A stretch of DNA of 64,000 bases, from NCBI GenBank assembly GCA_031119205.1, contig JAVHYF010000007.1:19164-83163 (forward strand), written 5' to 3'. A program made the translations under genes and the position numbers. Under the pieces are notes generated by a model. That model worked only from the letters and a program-made list of their open reading frames with translations. It searched no databases and was not told where the DNA came from. Origin of the DNA: Moraxellaceae bacterium (lineage in GTDB: Bacteria > Pseudomonadota > Gammaproteobacteria > Burkholderiales > Rhodocyclaceae). Of the stretch, positions 25,045 through 33,357 are shown one piece after another. How positions within the stretch are numbered: position 1 is the first letter of the stretch; the number at the start of each line of letters is the position of its first letter.

Positions 25045-25826
25045 CGGTCCTGGACGTGAGCGCCACTCAGTGGATCAGGCTGGCGAATGGCCGTTACCTG
25101 AAGATCAAAATTCAGCAGCTCCTTGCTGCCCGTATCGCTCGCGGAAAAGCGGTCCAATGCTGCGAGTAGGACATTCACCGCTCGCTCTTCCCTGCCGTTT
25201 AATCTCTGTCCCGCATAGCGGGTGGCACATTCATTTACGCGATGGAGTTCTTGGGCGACGAACTCGAAGAAGTTTCCGTTCTCTTCGATTACAACGTCGG
25301 AGAAACCCAGCCTCGGCAAATGATGAAGGTAGAAGTAGCGGTTGAATCCAGTGGCAAAGTGATAGGGCGAAAAATGCGTAAGACTGGAGAACGGCGCCGT
25401 GAGAATAAGTCGCCCGCCAGGACGGAGCAATCGACTGAACTCCTTTAGCGCAAGCACCGGCTCTGGCAGGTGCTCCAGCACCTCGGTGCAGAGGATCGCA
25501 TCAAAAGACTGGTCGGGCTCCGGGATGTCCGATATATCGCATACGATATCTATGCGGGAGGTGTCCCAGACCCCGGTCTGCAGGCCGGCGTTATCCCCAG
25601 CGCCGGTGTATTGCGAAAAATCCTGGGACACGTACTGCAGGTGCTGGCAGAACTTGCGGAACTGACACTCTCCCGCGCCGGCGTCAAGCAAGCGCCAGCC
25701 CGCTGGCAGTCCGCTGAGCGTCGTCTCCAGCCATTGCTCCCGAGTAGATGCGTTCTTGGTCCCGACGCTGGGGGTTGGTCTGGAAAATGCCTTGCCTGCA
25801 ACCCGTCTAAACAATCTCTTGATCAT
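25041..25826 (-). CDS. Class I SAM-dependent methyltransferase
   Basis: 261 residues from ATG 25826, which overlaps the previous stop; ten more codons are open upstream but fall inside that gene. Motif I WRLLDAGAGECQF near residue 45, acidic DIVCDISDIP, motif II AILCTEVLEHLPEPVLALKEF and LLRPGGRLILTAPF. It has the architecture of cytosolic O-methyltransferases of polysaccharide loci. With the DUF268 and CmcI-like proteins it makes three methyltransferase-fold genes in a row, suggesting extensive decoration or capping of the chain. Confidence 0.85.
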   Translation of the reverse strand: MIKRLFRRVAGKAFSRPTPSVGTKNASTREQWLETTLSGLPAGWRLLDAGAGECQFRKFCQHLQYVSQDFSQYTGAGDNAGLQTGVWDTSRIDIVCDISDIPEPDQSFDAILCTEVLEHLPEPVLALKEFSRLLRPGGRLILTAPFSSLTHFSPYHFATGFNRYFYLHHLPRLGFSDVVIEENGNFFEFVAQELHRVNECATRYAGQRLNGREERAVNVLLAALDRFSASDTGSKELLNFDLQVTAIRQPDPLSGAHVQDR

Positions 25827-26620
25827 TCTTCTTTTCTCAGCCAGTAACAGCCGCAACCGTAACTCTGCTGGCGCACCAACGTGTCTTCGGGGTTTCGTAG
25901 ATAGCCATCCGGGGCAGGGTCGTCAGGGATGAGTGCAAACTCAATCAGTTTCATTCCCGGCGCGTAGCTCAGGAATTCGACGTGATCGTAGATCCGATGC
26001 GCGTTGAACTGAACCCTGGTTCGCCCGACCGGCACAGCGACAAGCAGGTCGCCACCAGGCTTCAAAACCCTGATCAACTCTTTCAGCGCCTTAAGATCGC
26101 CTTCGGGGTCCAGAGGGTCTCCATAACGTCCGAGCCCGATGTGCTCAATGACATGCATGCATGAGATGGACGAAAAAGCGCCGTCCTCAAACGCAAGCGA
26201 GGTCAGATCTGCCTGCCCGCACTCAAGATTGTCCAAGACGATTGGTGCTGGTCTGAAGTCATAAAACCTGACCGGGACGAAGGCTGAAACCATCGTGCAG
26301 AACGTGAGCGAGGACGAAAAATCGACGTGAAGTTCCGGCTTCGTTCTTGCGAGTACCCGCGCGGCCCAGGCCGGGTGATAAAGGTAATGCCGGTCGAAGG
26401 GGGTCTCGGTCGTCTTGTCCTGAAGGCAGGGATAGCGCTCATCCCACTCAACCGGTTCACTGCGATCTACCGCTTGATGCGCCGCCTTGAAAGCGTTGAA
26501 CTCTTGCGTGAACTCCGGAGATTGCCCGTATTCCTCCTGCGTTTGTCGACTACGTCTCAGGTGCTCCCGATGCTCGCGCCTCACTCGGATGGAGTGCTTG
26601 GCTCTCTCTAGGAGTTTCAT
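25823..26620 (-). CDS. DUF268-like methyltransferase-fold protein
   Basis: 265 residues from ATG 26620 (ATGA overlap with the GT2 stop). The region MHVIEHIGLGRYGDPLDPEG followed by LKALKELIRVLKPGGDLL is the DUF268 signature, a degenerate class I methyltransferase: the post-motif strands are present but the glycine-rich SAM loop is replaced by HVDFSSSLTF. The N-terminal 60 residues are basic and helical (AKHSIRVRREHREHLRRSR), possibly membrane-peripheral. Function of the family is unknown to me; it is often found in surface-polysaccharide loci. Confidence 0.75.
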   Translation of the reverse strand: MKLLERAKHSIRVRREHREHLRRSRQTQEEYGQSPEFTQEFNAFKAAHQAVDRSEPVEWDERYPCLQDKTTETPFDRHYLYHPAWAARVLARTKPELHVDFSSSLTFCTMVSAFVPVRFYDFRPAPIVLDNLECGQADLTSLAFEDGAFSSISCMHVIEHIGLGRYGDPLDPEGDLKALKELIRVLKPGGDLLVAVPVGRTRVQFNAHRIYDHVEFLSYAPGMKLIEFALIPDDPAPDGYLRNPEDTLVRQQSYGCGCYWLRKEE

Positions 26621-27855
26621 AGATGGCTGACCACTTTCCTGGCGATGCGGCGAAAAATGGATATTTTTGGTAGCGTTGTAACCGGTGATGCGGCTCCGTT
26701 GCCATCGTGCGGCAATGCTTCGAGCGGGTTGAGCATCGCAATTGCGCGGCATGCATCCGCCACGTTCTCGATGCCGATCCGCGCGAAATCAACAGTCAGG
26801 TGCGATGAAGAGGGCGCATATCCGAACACAGGGCCCGGCTGAATTGCCGCGCTGGTGTTTTCGATATGATCTGGCACGGAGGGCTTCGCCAGTCCGTTCT
26901 TGTCGCAAATTTCATGTATCGCTGCCCTGAGCAGGGAGCGCCTTTCTGGAGAAGCGCCGGCCGCCTCTTCTTCCAGTCGAGCGAAGAGCCTCAAAAAGTT
27001 AAAGCTGTGCTGCCCAAACAGGCCAGGAAGAGCGTCTCTCGCTGTGAGCAATCCATCCGCTTCAGCGATGCAGACGCTCGGCGCATGCACCAGAGATGGG
27101 TGTATTGGACGGCTTGCGCGAAATTGCGCAGACGCGTCGCTCTGGAACTGGTGGATATAGGCTATGCCATTGCTGTTTCCTGATGCCCCGTTCACTGATA
27201 GAGCGAAACTGCATCGGGTAAAACGATCAATCGACGCGGCTATGGCGTAGCTTGAGAAAACGTCTGGTGAACACGACCGGAAGAATCTGCCTTGGGCCGA
27301 CTGCCTTATTTTACGAAGGATTGGCAGCTGAATGAAGGATGAATATATGCTCGGTCCAGCGCTGTAGGATGTTTCCATTGCGTGTGCTGAGGCGAGGAAC
27401 GGTGCTGTGCAGACTTCCTCTACGGACGATGAGAGTCTCACCGACGCGTAATTGCGATAGGCCGAAGCAACAATGTCCGGCCATGCGTACTCCGCTTTCT
27501 CCCAGTTCAGAACGGAGCATTGATGTTTTTTGATGACTCTGTCCGCGCACTCCAGTGCTCCAGGAAGCAAGCCGTCATCATCCCCGAGGTAATGCACGTA
27601 CGTAGATGGCTCCAGTGTCAGATCGAAGAGACGCTCCCAGTTCTCTGTCATGGGGAGGTCTGTGTGACTTTCCATGCAGCGGACTCTCTCATCCCCCATT
27701 TGCAGAACGTACTGTGCAGTCTCGGGGCATGAGTTAACCAGCGCAATGACTTCGAAGCGGGGGTACTGCTGGCTGAGGCATGTCTGCAACGCGTGCTTGA
27801 ACGTAGCGAGTCGTCTTCTTGTGGGGATGACGATCGTGAAGTGAGTGGCGTCCAT
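26617..27855 (-). CDS. Large GT2-like glycosyltransferase
   Basis: 412 residues, longer than the other GT2 proteins here. N-terminal GT-A domain: FTIVIPTRRRLATFKHALQTCL, FEVIALVNSCPET (with Asn-Ser where Asp-Asp-Gly is usual), TENWERLF and the triple-Asp metal site YVHYLGDDDGLLPGAL. The C-terminal ~170 residues have no motif I recognise and include a low-similarity stretch with several Ser and Pro. Gene is visibly A/T-richer than the housekeeping flanks. A second function for the C-terminal part is possible. Confidence 0.8.
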   Translation of the reverse strand: MDATHFTIVIPTRRRLATFKHALQTCLSQQYPRFEVIALVNSCPETAQYVLQMGDERVRCMESHTDLPMTENWERLFDLTLEPSTYVHYLGDDDGLLPGALECADRVIKKHQCSVLNWEKAEYAWPDIVASAYRNYASVRLSSSVEEVCTAPFLASAHAMETSYSAGPSIYSSFIQLPILRKIRQSAQGRFFRSCSPDVFSSYAIAASIDRFTRCSFALSVNGASGNSNGIAYIHQFQSDASAQFRASRPIHPSLVHAPSVCIAEADGLLTARDALPGLFGQHSFNFLRLFARLEEEAAGASPERRSLLRAAIHEICDKNGLAKPSVPDHIENTSAAIQPGPVFGYAPSSSHLTVDFARIGIENVADACRAIAMLNPLEALPHDGNGAASPVTTLPKISIFRRIARKVVSHL

Positions 27856-27881
27856 CTTATGGCTGGATTGTAGTGACTTAC

Positions 27882-28661
27882 TTAGCCGGCTCTGCGCAAG
27901 TAACCTTCGGGCGCAACTGAGATCAGGAGCTTCGAGTCCATAGACCTGTCAATCGAAAAATCCGGATTCGACTGGAGGTAAGCGTGCACGGCAGTTTTGG
28001 GATTGTTGCCTCTAGCCCAGGGGCGGTCAGGGAAACTGTCCTCCGGCAAGTCCTCTATGATGGTGTCGAAAACGACGCAATAGCTTCCAGGCGAAACAAG
28101 CGGTGCGTACGCATCGAGTTCCCCGAGAACGTGGTCGTGCGTGTGATTTGAGTCCAGACACACGAGGACGCGCGAGTACTGTGATGCAATCTCCCTGACC
28201 TGTGAAACGATGCCGGGGTCGATACTTGAGCCCTGCAGCATTTTTATACGGGACGCCATCGGGTGGGCTTCGATTGCGGCACGGTTGTGTTCGCGGATAT
28301 CGATGTCGACACCGACGACCATGCGAGATGGTTTGGCCGGATCGAGTACGGCTCCCTTTTCGATCGCGTCGCAAAGTTCAAGCTGCGCCAGGATCGAGGC
28401 ACTGAAGATCAACGAACCACCATGCGCAATACCCGTCTCGATGATGAGGTCAGGCCTTACCTTCCAGATAAGCTCCTGCATCGCAACGATGTCCTGCGGG
28501 TACTGGATGATCGGTCTGCCGAGCCACTCGAAATGGTACGAATACTTCTTCTCGTTGGCGCGATTTATCCAGGCACGCGTTGCTGATATCAGGTCGGCAT
28601 CCTGGCCGATTGCCTCGATTTCCTGGTCGCATTCCTGCTTGAATTTCTGATACGGCGTCAT
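27882..28661 (-). CDS. CmcI-like (cephalosporin hydroxylase family) protein
   Basis: 259 residues. The family signature is visible: IQYPQDIVAMQELIWKV, PDLIIETGIAHGGSLIFSASIL (SAM-type glycine motif), VVGVDIDIREHNRAAI, VLVCLDSNHTHDHVLGEL, YCVVFDTIIEDLP and DRPWARGNNPKTAV. Acidic residues in VDID and FDT occupy the metal-binding positions of CmcI. Despite the name, members in polysaccharide loci are presumed methyltransferases acting on sugars. It overlaps the formyltransferase stop by 4 bases, so it may modify the same sugar. Confidence 0.85.
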   Translation of the reverse strand: MTPYQKFKQECDQEIEAIGQDADLISATRAWINRANEKKYSYHFEWLGRPIIQYPQDIVAMQELIWKVRPDLIIETGIAHGGSLIFSASILAQLELCDAIEKGAVLDPAKPSRMVVGVDIDIREHNRAAIEAHPMASRIKMLQGSSIDPGIVSQVREIASQYSRVLVCLDSNHTHDHVLGELDAYAPLVSPGSYCVVFDTIIEDLPEDSFPDRPWARGNNPKTAVHAYLQSNPDFSIDRSMDSKLLISVAPEGYLRRAG

Positions 28662-29398
28662 GTGGATTTCCTCTCGATGTTGACTCTGACCTCATAGACC
28701 TGACCATCCTCTTCGAAGCTGCACGCCGGATGACCTGCGAACGTGCGAGCGCGGAGGAGGTTGAGAAGGGCTCGGGCGGTATATGTCTGGTCCAGATCAA
28801 TCACACTCGCGGGGTTGATGTCTTTCGCATAGTGCAGACTGCCCTGAGTAAGGTCTTGGGGAGTGCGGCTGATCTGTCCGCTCCTGATGTCGGGGTAGGC
28901 GGATTTGAAAAGTTCGATCATGGCTCTGGCAGCTTTTCCGTACAGGGTCTCTCCCGTATCTTCCCAGCCATAGGGGATGACCCGCTGCGCGACGATGTCT
29001 CCGCTGTCTATGCCGGCGTCTACGAAATGCAGGCTGACACCGAATGGCACTTGCTCTACCAGGGCCCAGAAGTTGTAGTGTTTGCCTCGATTGTGAGGAA
29101 GCAGGCTTGGGTGTGTATTCAGGAACCCCCCGTTCGACAGCGCGAGTATCGAAGGGGAAACCAGCTTCGGCCACCACGCCAGCAGCCCGATGTCAAAAGC
29201 GGCAAGGCCTGAAAGATCTTCCGTCAGTTGTTCTTCGGACTCAAAGACGAAGGTCGGTACGTTCTTTTTTCGGGCAGCCCGGCTTGTGTCGTTTTCACTG
29301 GTAGTGACTATTGCACCCAGATCGGCGGGATAGTTCAGCAGCAGCCATTCCGCGATGGCACTACCAACCAGCGCATCGCACATCAGCAGAGTTTTCAT
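28658..29398 (-). CDS. Formyltransferase acting on an amino sugar (predicted)
   Basis: 246 residues, the size of sugar N-formyltransferases (WbkC/VioF-like). Formyl-transferase fold: IGLLAWWPKLVSPSILAL, catalytic Asn-His segment FLNTHPSLLPHNRGKHYNFWALV, and catalytic Asp in FVDAGIDSGDIVAQR. The tRNA-binding C-terminal domain of methionyl-tRNA formyltransferase is absent; a short OB-like tail remains. It would use N10-formyl-tetrahydrofolate to formylate the amino group installed by the DegT-type aminotransferase with which it overlaps (ATGA). Sugar substrate is inferred from the operon. Confidence 0.88.
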   Translation of the reverse strand: MKTLLMCDALVGSAIAEWLLLNYPADLGAIVTTSENDTSRAARKKNVPTFVFESEEQLTEDLSGLAAFDIGLLAWWPKLVSPSILALSNGGFLNTHPSLLPHNRGKHYNFWALVEQVPFGVSLHFVDAGIDSGDIVAQRVIPYGWEDTGETLYGKAARAMIELFKSAYPDIRSGQISRTPQDLTQGSLHYAKDINPASVIDLDQTYTARALLNLLRARTFAGHPACSFEEDGQVYEVRVNIERKST

Positions 29399-30519
29399 TT
29401 TCTTCTGCGGGCTTCTGCAAGCGCTTGATCGATGACCGCCACCACCCTTTCTTGCTCTTCGGGCTGTATGTCATGAAAGCTGGGAAGATTGATGGCGCGT
29501 CCCGGGATGTCCCAGGAGAGTCGGTTTTCCCTGCGTTCCTCGAACATGGGAAGCGATGAGAGAGGATGAAAGAAAACGCGAGCGTCAATGTTGTCCGCTG
29601 CAAAGGCGGTTTGCAGTTGCTCGCGGGTGACGCCGCTGGCTGCCGAGAAGACTGCACTGGGCATCCATGCGCCGTTGATGTTTCCCGGCGCTTCCGGGTT
29701 GAGGGAAATATCGGCGTGCCCACTCAGTAGTTTCGAGTAGGTGCCGAGAATTTCCCGCTTCCTGGAGATGAGTTCCTCGATGCGCTCCGTTTGCGCACAA
29801 CCGATTGCTGCCTGGATATTCGATATCTTGTACTTGAATCCGACCATGTCGGGCCAGAACTGCTTTGTCTGCCCGCGGGCGCGGCCGTGGTTGGATAGTG
29901 TCAGCACTTTTTCATAGAGCGCGGCATCGTTGGTGACGAACATGCCGCCTTCTCCCGTCGTCATGGTTTTGGTGCCATGGAAGGAGAAACTGCCAAACGC
30001 GCCCATGCTGCCCGCACGTTGTCCGTTGTACTGCGAGCCGATTGCTTCGGCCGCGTCTTCGATGACCGGAATTCCGTGCCGGGCGCCTATGGCCAGCAGG
30101 CGACCCATATCGCAGAGGTTGCCGTAGATGTGCACCGCAAGGATCGCGCGGGTACGAGGCGTGATGGCGGCCTCCACCTTGTCGGGGTCAAGACACCAGC
30201 TATCTTCCAGGATGTCCACGAACACCGGTCTGGCACCCAGGTGCACCACAGGTGCTGCTGAGGCGATCCAGTTGGTGTCAGCCATGATCACTTCGTCACC
30301 GGGGCCAATGCCGAGCGCCGCCATACCCATGTGCAGCGCGCCTGTGCAGCTTGACGTCGCGATTGCATATTGAACCCTGAGATGCGTCCTGAACGCCTCT
30401 TCGAAGCGACCGATGTATTCGTAGCATCGTTCGCCCCAGCCATTGCGCGCCGCGTCAGTCGCGTAGGCGACTTCGAGGTCGGTAATCGAGGGCTTGGTGT
30501 AGTGGATGCGGCTGCTCAT
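29395..30519 (-). CDS. DegT/DnrJ/EryC1/StrS-type sugar aminotransferase
   Basis: 374 residues, PLP fold type I. The cofactor lysine is in SFHGTKTMTTGEGGMF (near residue 187), preceded by VIEDAAEAIGS (PLP-nitrogen Asp) and the phosphate-binding TSSCTGALHMGM; GFKYKISNIQAAIG is also conserved. Family members transfer amine from glutamate to a 4-keto (less often 3-keto) nucleotide sugar. Closest look is to perosamine-type 4-aminotransferases. Two keto substrates are made in this operon: GDP-4-keto-6-deoxymannose (gmd) and the CDP-4-keto-6-deoxyglucose derivative. Its place directly after the C-methyltransferase favours the CDP branch (inference). Confidence 0.9.
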   Translation of the reverse strand: MSSRIHYTKPSITDLEVAYATDAARNGWGERCYEYIGRFEEAFRTHLRVQYAIATSSCTGALHMGMAALGIGPGDEVIMADTNWIASAAPVVHLGARPVFVDILEDSWCLDPDKVEAAITPRTRAILAVHIYGNLCDMGRLLAIGARHGIPVIEDAAEAIGSQYNGQRAGSMGAFGSFSFHGTKTMTTGEGGMFVTNDAALYEKVLTLSNHGRARGQTKQFWPDMVGFKYKISNIQAAIGCAQTERIEELISRKREILGTYSKLLSGHADISLNPEAPGNINGAWMPSAVFSAASGVTREQLQTAFAADNIDARVFFHPLSSLPMFEERRENRLSWDIPGRAINLPSFHDIQPEEQERVVAVIDQALAEARRRK

Positions 30520-31742
30520 GCGAGCTCCAGTTTCGGTATGGCAGTCACCAGGCGGCCTCCCCAGTCCTTGATGTATGCAAGCTGGGCTGCGAGTTCTTCT
30601 TTCAGGTTCCAGGGCAGGACCAGGACGTAGTCAGGCTTCTCCTGCCGGAGTCGCGCTTCCGCCACGATGGGAATGCGGCTGCCCGGCATGTACTTGTCCT
30701 GCTTGGCAGGGTTGCGGTCCACCACAAAGTCGATCAGATCAGCGCGGATGCCGGCATAGTTCAGCAGGGTGTTGCCTTTGGCAGCGGCACCATAGGCCGC
30801 CACGCGCTTGCCGTCCCGGCGGGCGTCGAGCAGGAAGCGCGTCAACTCATGCTTGATGCGGTCCGTGCGCGCCTGGAAGTCGCGGTAGTGGGCGGCGTCC
30901 AGCAGGCCGGTGGCCGTCTCGGTAGCCAGCATGCTGGCGACGCTGGGCTCGCAGGCGCGCTTGCCGGTGTCCTTGCGCTGCGCGAACACACGCAGGCTGC
31001 CTCCGTGGGTGGGCAGTTCGTCCACGCGGAACACCTTCAGTCCGTTTGCCTGGAAGATGCGCTGTACGGCGGTGAGGGACAGGTAGGAGAAATGCTCGTG
31101 GTAGATGGTGTCGAACTGGGTTTCGGCTAGCAGGCGCAGCAGGTGCGGGAACTCGAAGGTCGCTACGCCGTTGTCTTTGAGCAGCACGCTGAACCCGGCT
31201 ACGAAGTCGTTGATGTCCGGCACGTGCGCCAGCACGTTGTTGGCGGCCATGAGGTCGGCCTGCTTGCCCTCCGCGGCAAGTTGCTGCGCGAGGCGGGTGC
31301 CGAAGAAGTCTTCGACAATCGGGATGCCTTTGTCGCGCGCTGCGGCCGCGGTGCTGGCGGTGGGCTCGATGCCGGTGCAGGGGATGCCGCGCTTCAGCAC
31401 GTACTGCAGCAGGTAGCCATCGTTGGCCGCCACTTCCACGACGTGGGAGTGCGAACCCAGCGCCAGCAGGGTTGTCATGTCGCCCACGTAGCGTTCGGAG
31501 TGGGCCAGCCAGCTCGTCGAGTAGCCACTGAAGTAGGCGTAGTCGGCGTCGAACAATTCGTCAGCCTGGGCGAAGTCCTCCGTCTGCGCCAGCCAGCATT
31601 GCTGGCACACCAGCACGCGCAGCGGGAACCACCTCTCCGGCGCATGCAAGGTGCGCTCGGTAAGGTATAAATTCGATGGGGGGGCGCTGCCGAGGTCTAC
31701 CAGCGGCAGGGAAAGATCACTGGCGCAGTGACGGCATTTCAT
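30516..31742 (-). CDS. Nucleotide-sugar C-methyltransferase (TylC3/NovU type)
   Basis: 408 residues with the three-part architecture of sugar C-methyltransferases: an N-terminal zinc-binding domain (CRHC at 3-6 and CQQC near 49), a SAM domain (VVEVAANDGYLLQYVLKRG, GIEPT, NVLAHVPDINDFVAGF), the catalytic His/Tyr stretch YHEHFSYLSL, and a C-terminal Rossmann-like domain (AAYGAAAKGNTLLNYAGI). It transfers a methyl group to C3 (or C5) of a keto-sugar, creating a branched-chain sugar. The preceding CDP-glucose 4,6-dehydratase and RmlC-like epimerase supply a suitable 4-keto substrate. Confidence 0.92.
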   Translation of the reverse strand: MKCRHCASDLSLPLVDLGSAPPSNLYLTERTLHAPERWFPLRVLVCQQCWLAQTEDFAQADELFDADYAYFSGYSTSWLAHSERYVGDMTTLLALGSHSHVVEVAANDGYLLQYVLKRGIPCTGIEPTASTAAAARDKGIPIVEDFFGTRLAQQLAAEGKQADLMAANNVLAHVPDINDFVAGFSVLLKDNGVATFEFPHLLRLLAETQFDTIYHEHFSYLSLTAVQRIFQANGLKVFRVDELPTHGGSLRVFAQRKDTGKRACEPSVASMLATETATGLLDAAHYRDFQARTDRIKHELTRFLLDARRDGKRVAAYGAAAKGNTLLNYAGIRADLIDFVVDRNPAKQDKYMPGSRIPIVAEARLRQEKPDYVLVLPWNLKEELAAQLAYIKDWGGRLVTAIPKLELA

Positions 31743-32302
31743 AGACGTACTCCGGCAAATCCGTGTTCGATCATGGGGTGTCCGGCATCGCGCGCGGACA
31801 ATTCGGTAATCGGCTGCGGCCAGGCAATGGCGAGTGCCGGGTCCTGGGCGTTCAGCGCGCCCTCGGCAGCTGCGTCATACGCAGCGGTATGCAGGTAGAG
31901 CATCTCGCAGTCGTCGCCCAGCGTCTGGAAGCCGTGAGCGAAGCCTTCCGGGATGACAAGGGTCTTGCGGTTGTCGGCACTCAGGATTTCGGCATGCCAT
32001 TGCAGGAAGGTGGGGGAGGCCGGTCGCAGGTCCACCGCCACGTCGAATACTTCGCCCCGCAGGCAGGATACGAATTTCATCTCGGCGCTGGGTGCATGCT
32101 GATAGTGCATGCCACGCACGCTGCCCTGCTTGCGGGTAAGCGTGCGGTTGATCTGCAGCACCTGGCGGTTGCCAAGTACTTCCTGCAATTCAGTGGTACA
32201 GAACACGCGTTCCAGCCAGCCCCGGTTGTCGCCGAGCAGCTTGCGTGTCAGCACCTGCAGGCCAGGCAGGGCCGTGGAAGCAACGTCGAAGCGTGCGCTC
32301 AT
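31739..32302 (-). CDS. RmlC-like nucleotide-4-keto-6-deoxysugar epimerase
   Basis: 187 residues, normal for the dTDP-4-dehydrorhamnose 3,5-epimerase cupin family. Visible: RGWLERVFC, NRTLTRKQGSVRGMHYQ with the catalytic His, VFDVAVDLRPASPTF with the paired Asp, VIPEGFAHGFQTL and CEMLYLHTAAYD. With no rmlA/B/D genes here and rfbF/rfbG upstream, the substrate is likely CDP-4-keto-6-deoxyglucose and the reaction epimerisation at C3 and/or C5. Such proteins can be single-position epimerases; which carbon is not readable. Confidence 0.88.
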   Translation of the reverse strand: MSARFDVASTALPGLQVLTRKLLGDNRGWLERVFCTTELQEVLGNRQVLQINRTLTRKQGSVRGMHYQHAPSAEMKFVSCLRGEVFDVAVDLRPASPTFLQWHAEILSADNRKTLVIPEGFAHGFQTLGDDCEMLYLHTAAYDAAAEGALNAQDPALAIAWPQPITELSARDAGHPMIEHGFAGVRL

Positions 32303-33357
32303 GCCGAGCCGGCCTCCTGGTATGTCCTGATCTGCTCAAGGCTGAAGGCATGCATGTCGGCGCCCTGTTTCCAGGCCTGGTGCCAGACCACCGTCTTGTC
32401 CAGTGCGGTCTCCAGGTTCCAGCGCGGTTGCCACGCCAGTTGCTGGTGGGCTTTGCGGCTGTCGAGCTTCAATGTGCCGGCCTCGTGGGGCTGGGGCGCG
32501 GCTTCACGCTGCCAGCGCGCGCCGGCGATGCGACTGCACAGTGTGTTGACGATCCACTCCACCGAGCGGGCGTCATGGTCATGCGGGCCGAAATTCCAGC
32601 CCTCGGCGAAGCGCGGGTCTTCTGCCAGGCGCTCGGCCAGGTTCAGGTAGCCGGACAGGGGTTCGAGCACGTGCTGCCAGGGTCTTATGGCATCGGGATA
32701 GCGGATCATCAATGTCTTGCCGGCGTCGATGGCACGCAGGAAGTCGGGCAACAGGCGGTCACTTGCCCAGTCACCGCCACCAATCACGTTGCCGGCACGT
32801 GCACTGGCAAGGCCGATCGACAGGCCTTCCATGAAAGAGCGGCGGTAGGCCGATGTCACCAGCTCCGAGCAGGCCTTGCTGCTGGAGTAGGGGTCGTAAC
32901 CACCGAGTGCTTCGTCTTCGGTGTAAGGCTCTGTGCGCTCGCGGTTCTCGTAGCACTTGTCGGTGGTGACGTTCACCACGGCCCGGATGCCCGGTGTTGC
33001 GCGCACGGCCTCCAGCAGGTTGACGGTGCCCATCACATTCACCGCATACGTTTCGGCGGGCGCCTGGTAGGAGTAGCGCACCAGGGGTTGCGCTGCGAGG
33101 TGAAAGACGACGTCGGGAGCGGCGCCTTGCATGGCAGCACGCAGGGCCTCGCCATCGCGGATGTCGGCCAGGGTGCTGGCCGACATATGGCTCGCCACGC
33201 CTGCCACGTCGTAAAGGCTGGGAGCAGTGTTGGGGGCCAGCGCATAGCCATGTACTCGCGCGCCCATTTGTGTGAGCCATAGCGCCAGCCAGCTTCCCTT
33301 GAAGCCGGTGTGCCCGGTCAGGAAGACCCGCTTGCCGCTCCAGAAGGCAGCGTTCAA
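32299..33357 (-). CDS. rfbG: CDP-glucose 4,6-dehydratase
   Basis: 352 residues from TTG 33357, which overlaps the rfbF stop and has GGAAGG 7 bases upstream; GTG at 33363 is an alternative. The N-terminus FWSGKRVFLTGHTGFKGSWLALWL is diagnostic of RfbG. Further: VTTDKCYENRE, catalytic YSSSKACSE (Y-x3-K), ARAGNVIGGGDWASDRL and RPWQHVLEPLSGY. It converts CDP-glucose to CDP-4-keto-6-deoxyglucose with bound NAD, the common precursor of 3,6-dideoxyhexoses and CDP-linked branched sugars. No ascC/rfbH dehydrase is present, so the 3-deoxy route seems absent. Confidence 0.94.
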   Translation of the reverse strand: MNAAFWSGKRVFLTGHTGFKGSWLALWLTQMGARVHGYALAPNTAPSLYDVAGVASHMSASTLADIRDGEALRAAMQGAAPDVVFHLAAQPLVRYSYQAPAETYAVNVMGTVNLLEAVRATPGIRAVVNVTTDKCYENRERTEPYTEDEALGGYDPYSSSKACSELVTSAYRRSFMEGLSIGLASARAGNVIGGGDWASDRLLPDFLRAIDAGKTLMIRYPDAIRPWQHVLEPLSGYLNLAERLAEDPRFAEGWNFGPHDHDARSVEWIVNTLCSRIAGARWQREAAPQPHEAGTLKLDSRKAHQQLAWQPRWNLETALDKTVVWHQAWKQGADMHAFSLEQIRTYQEAGSA

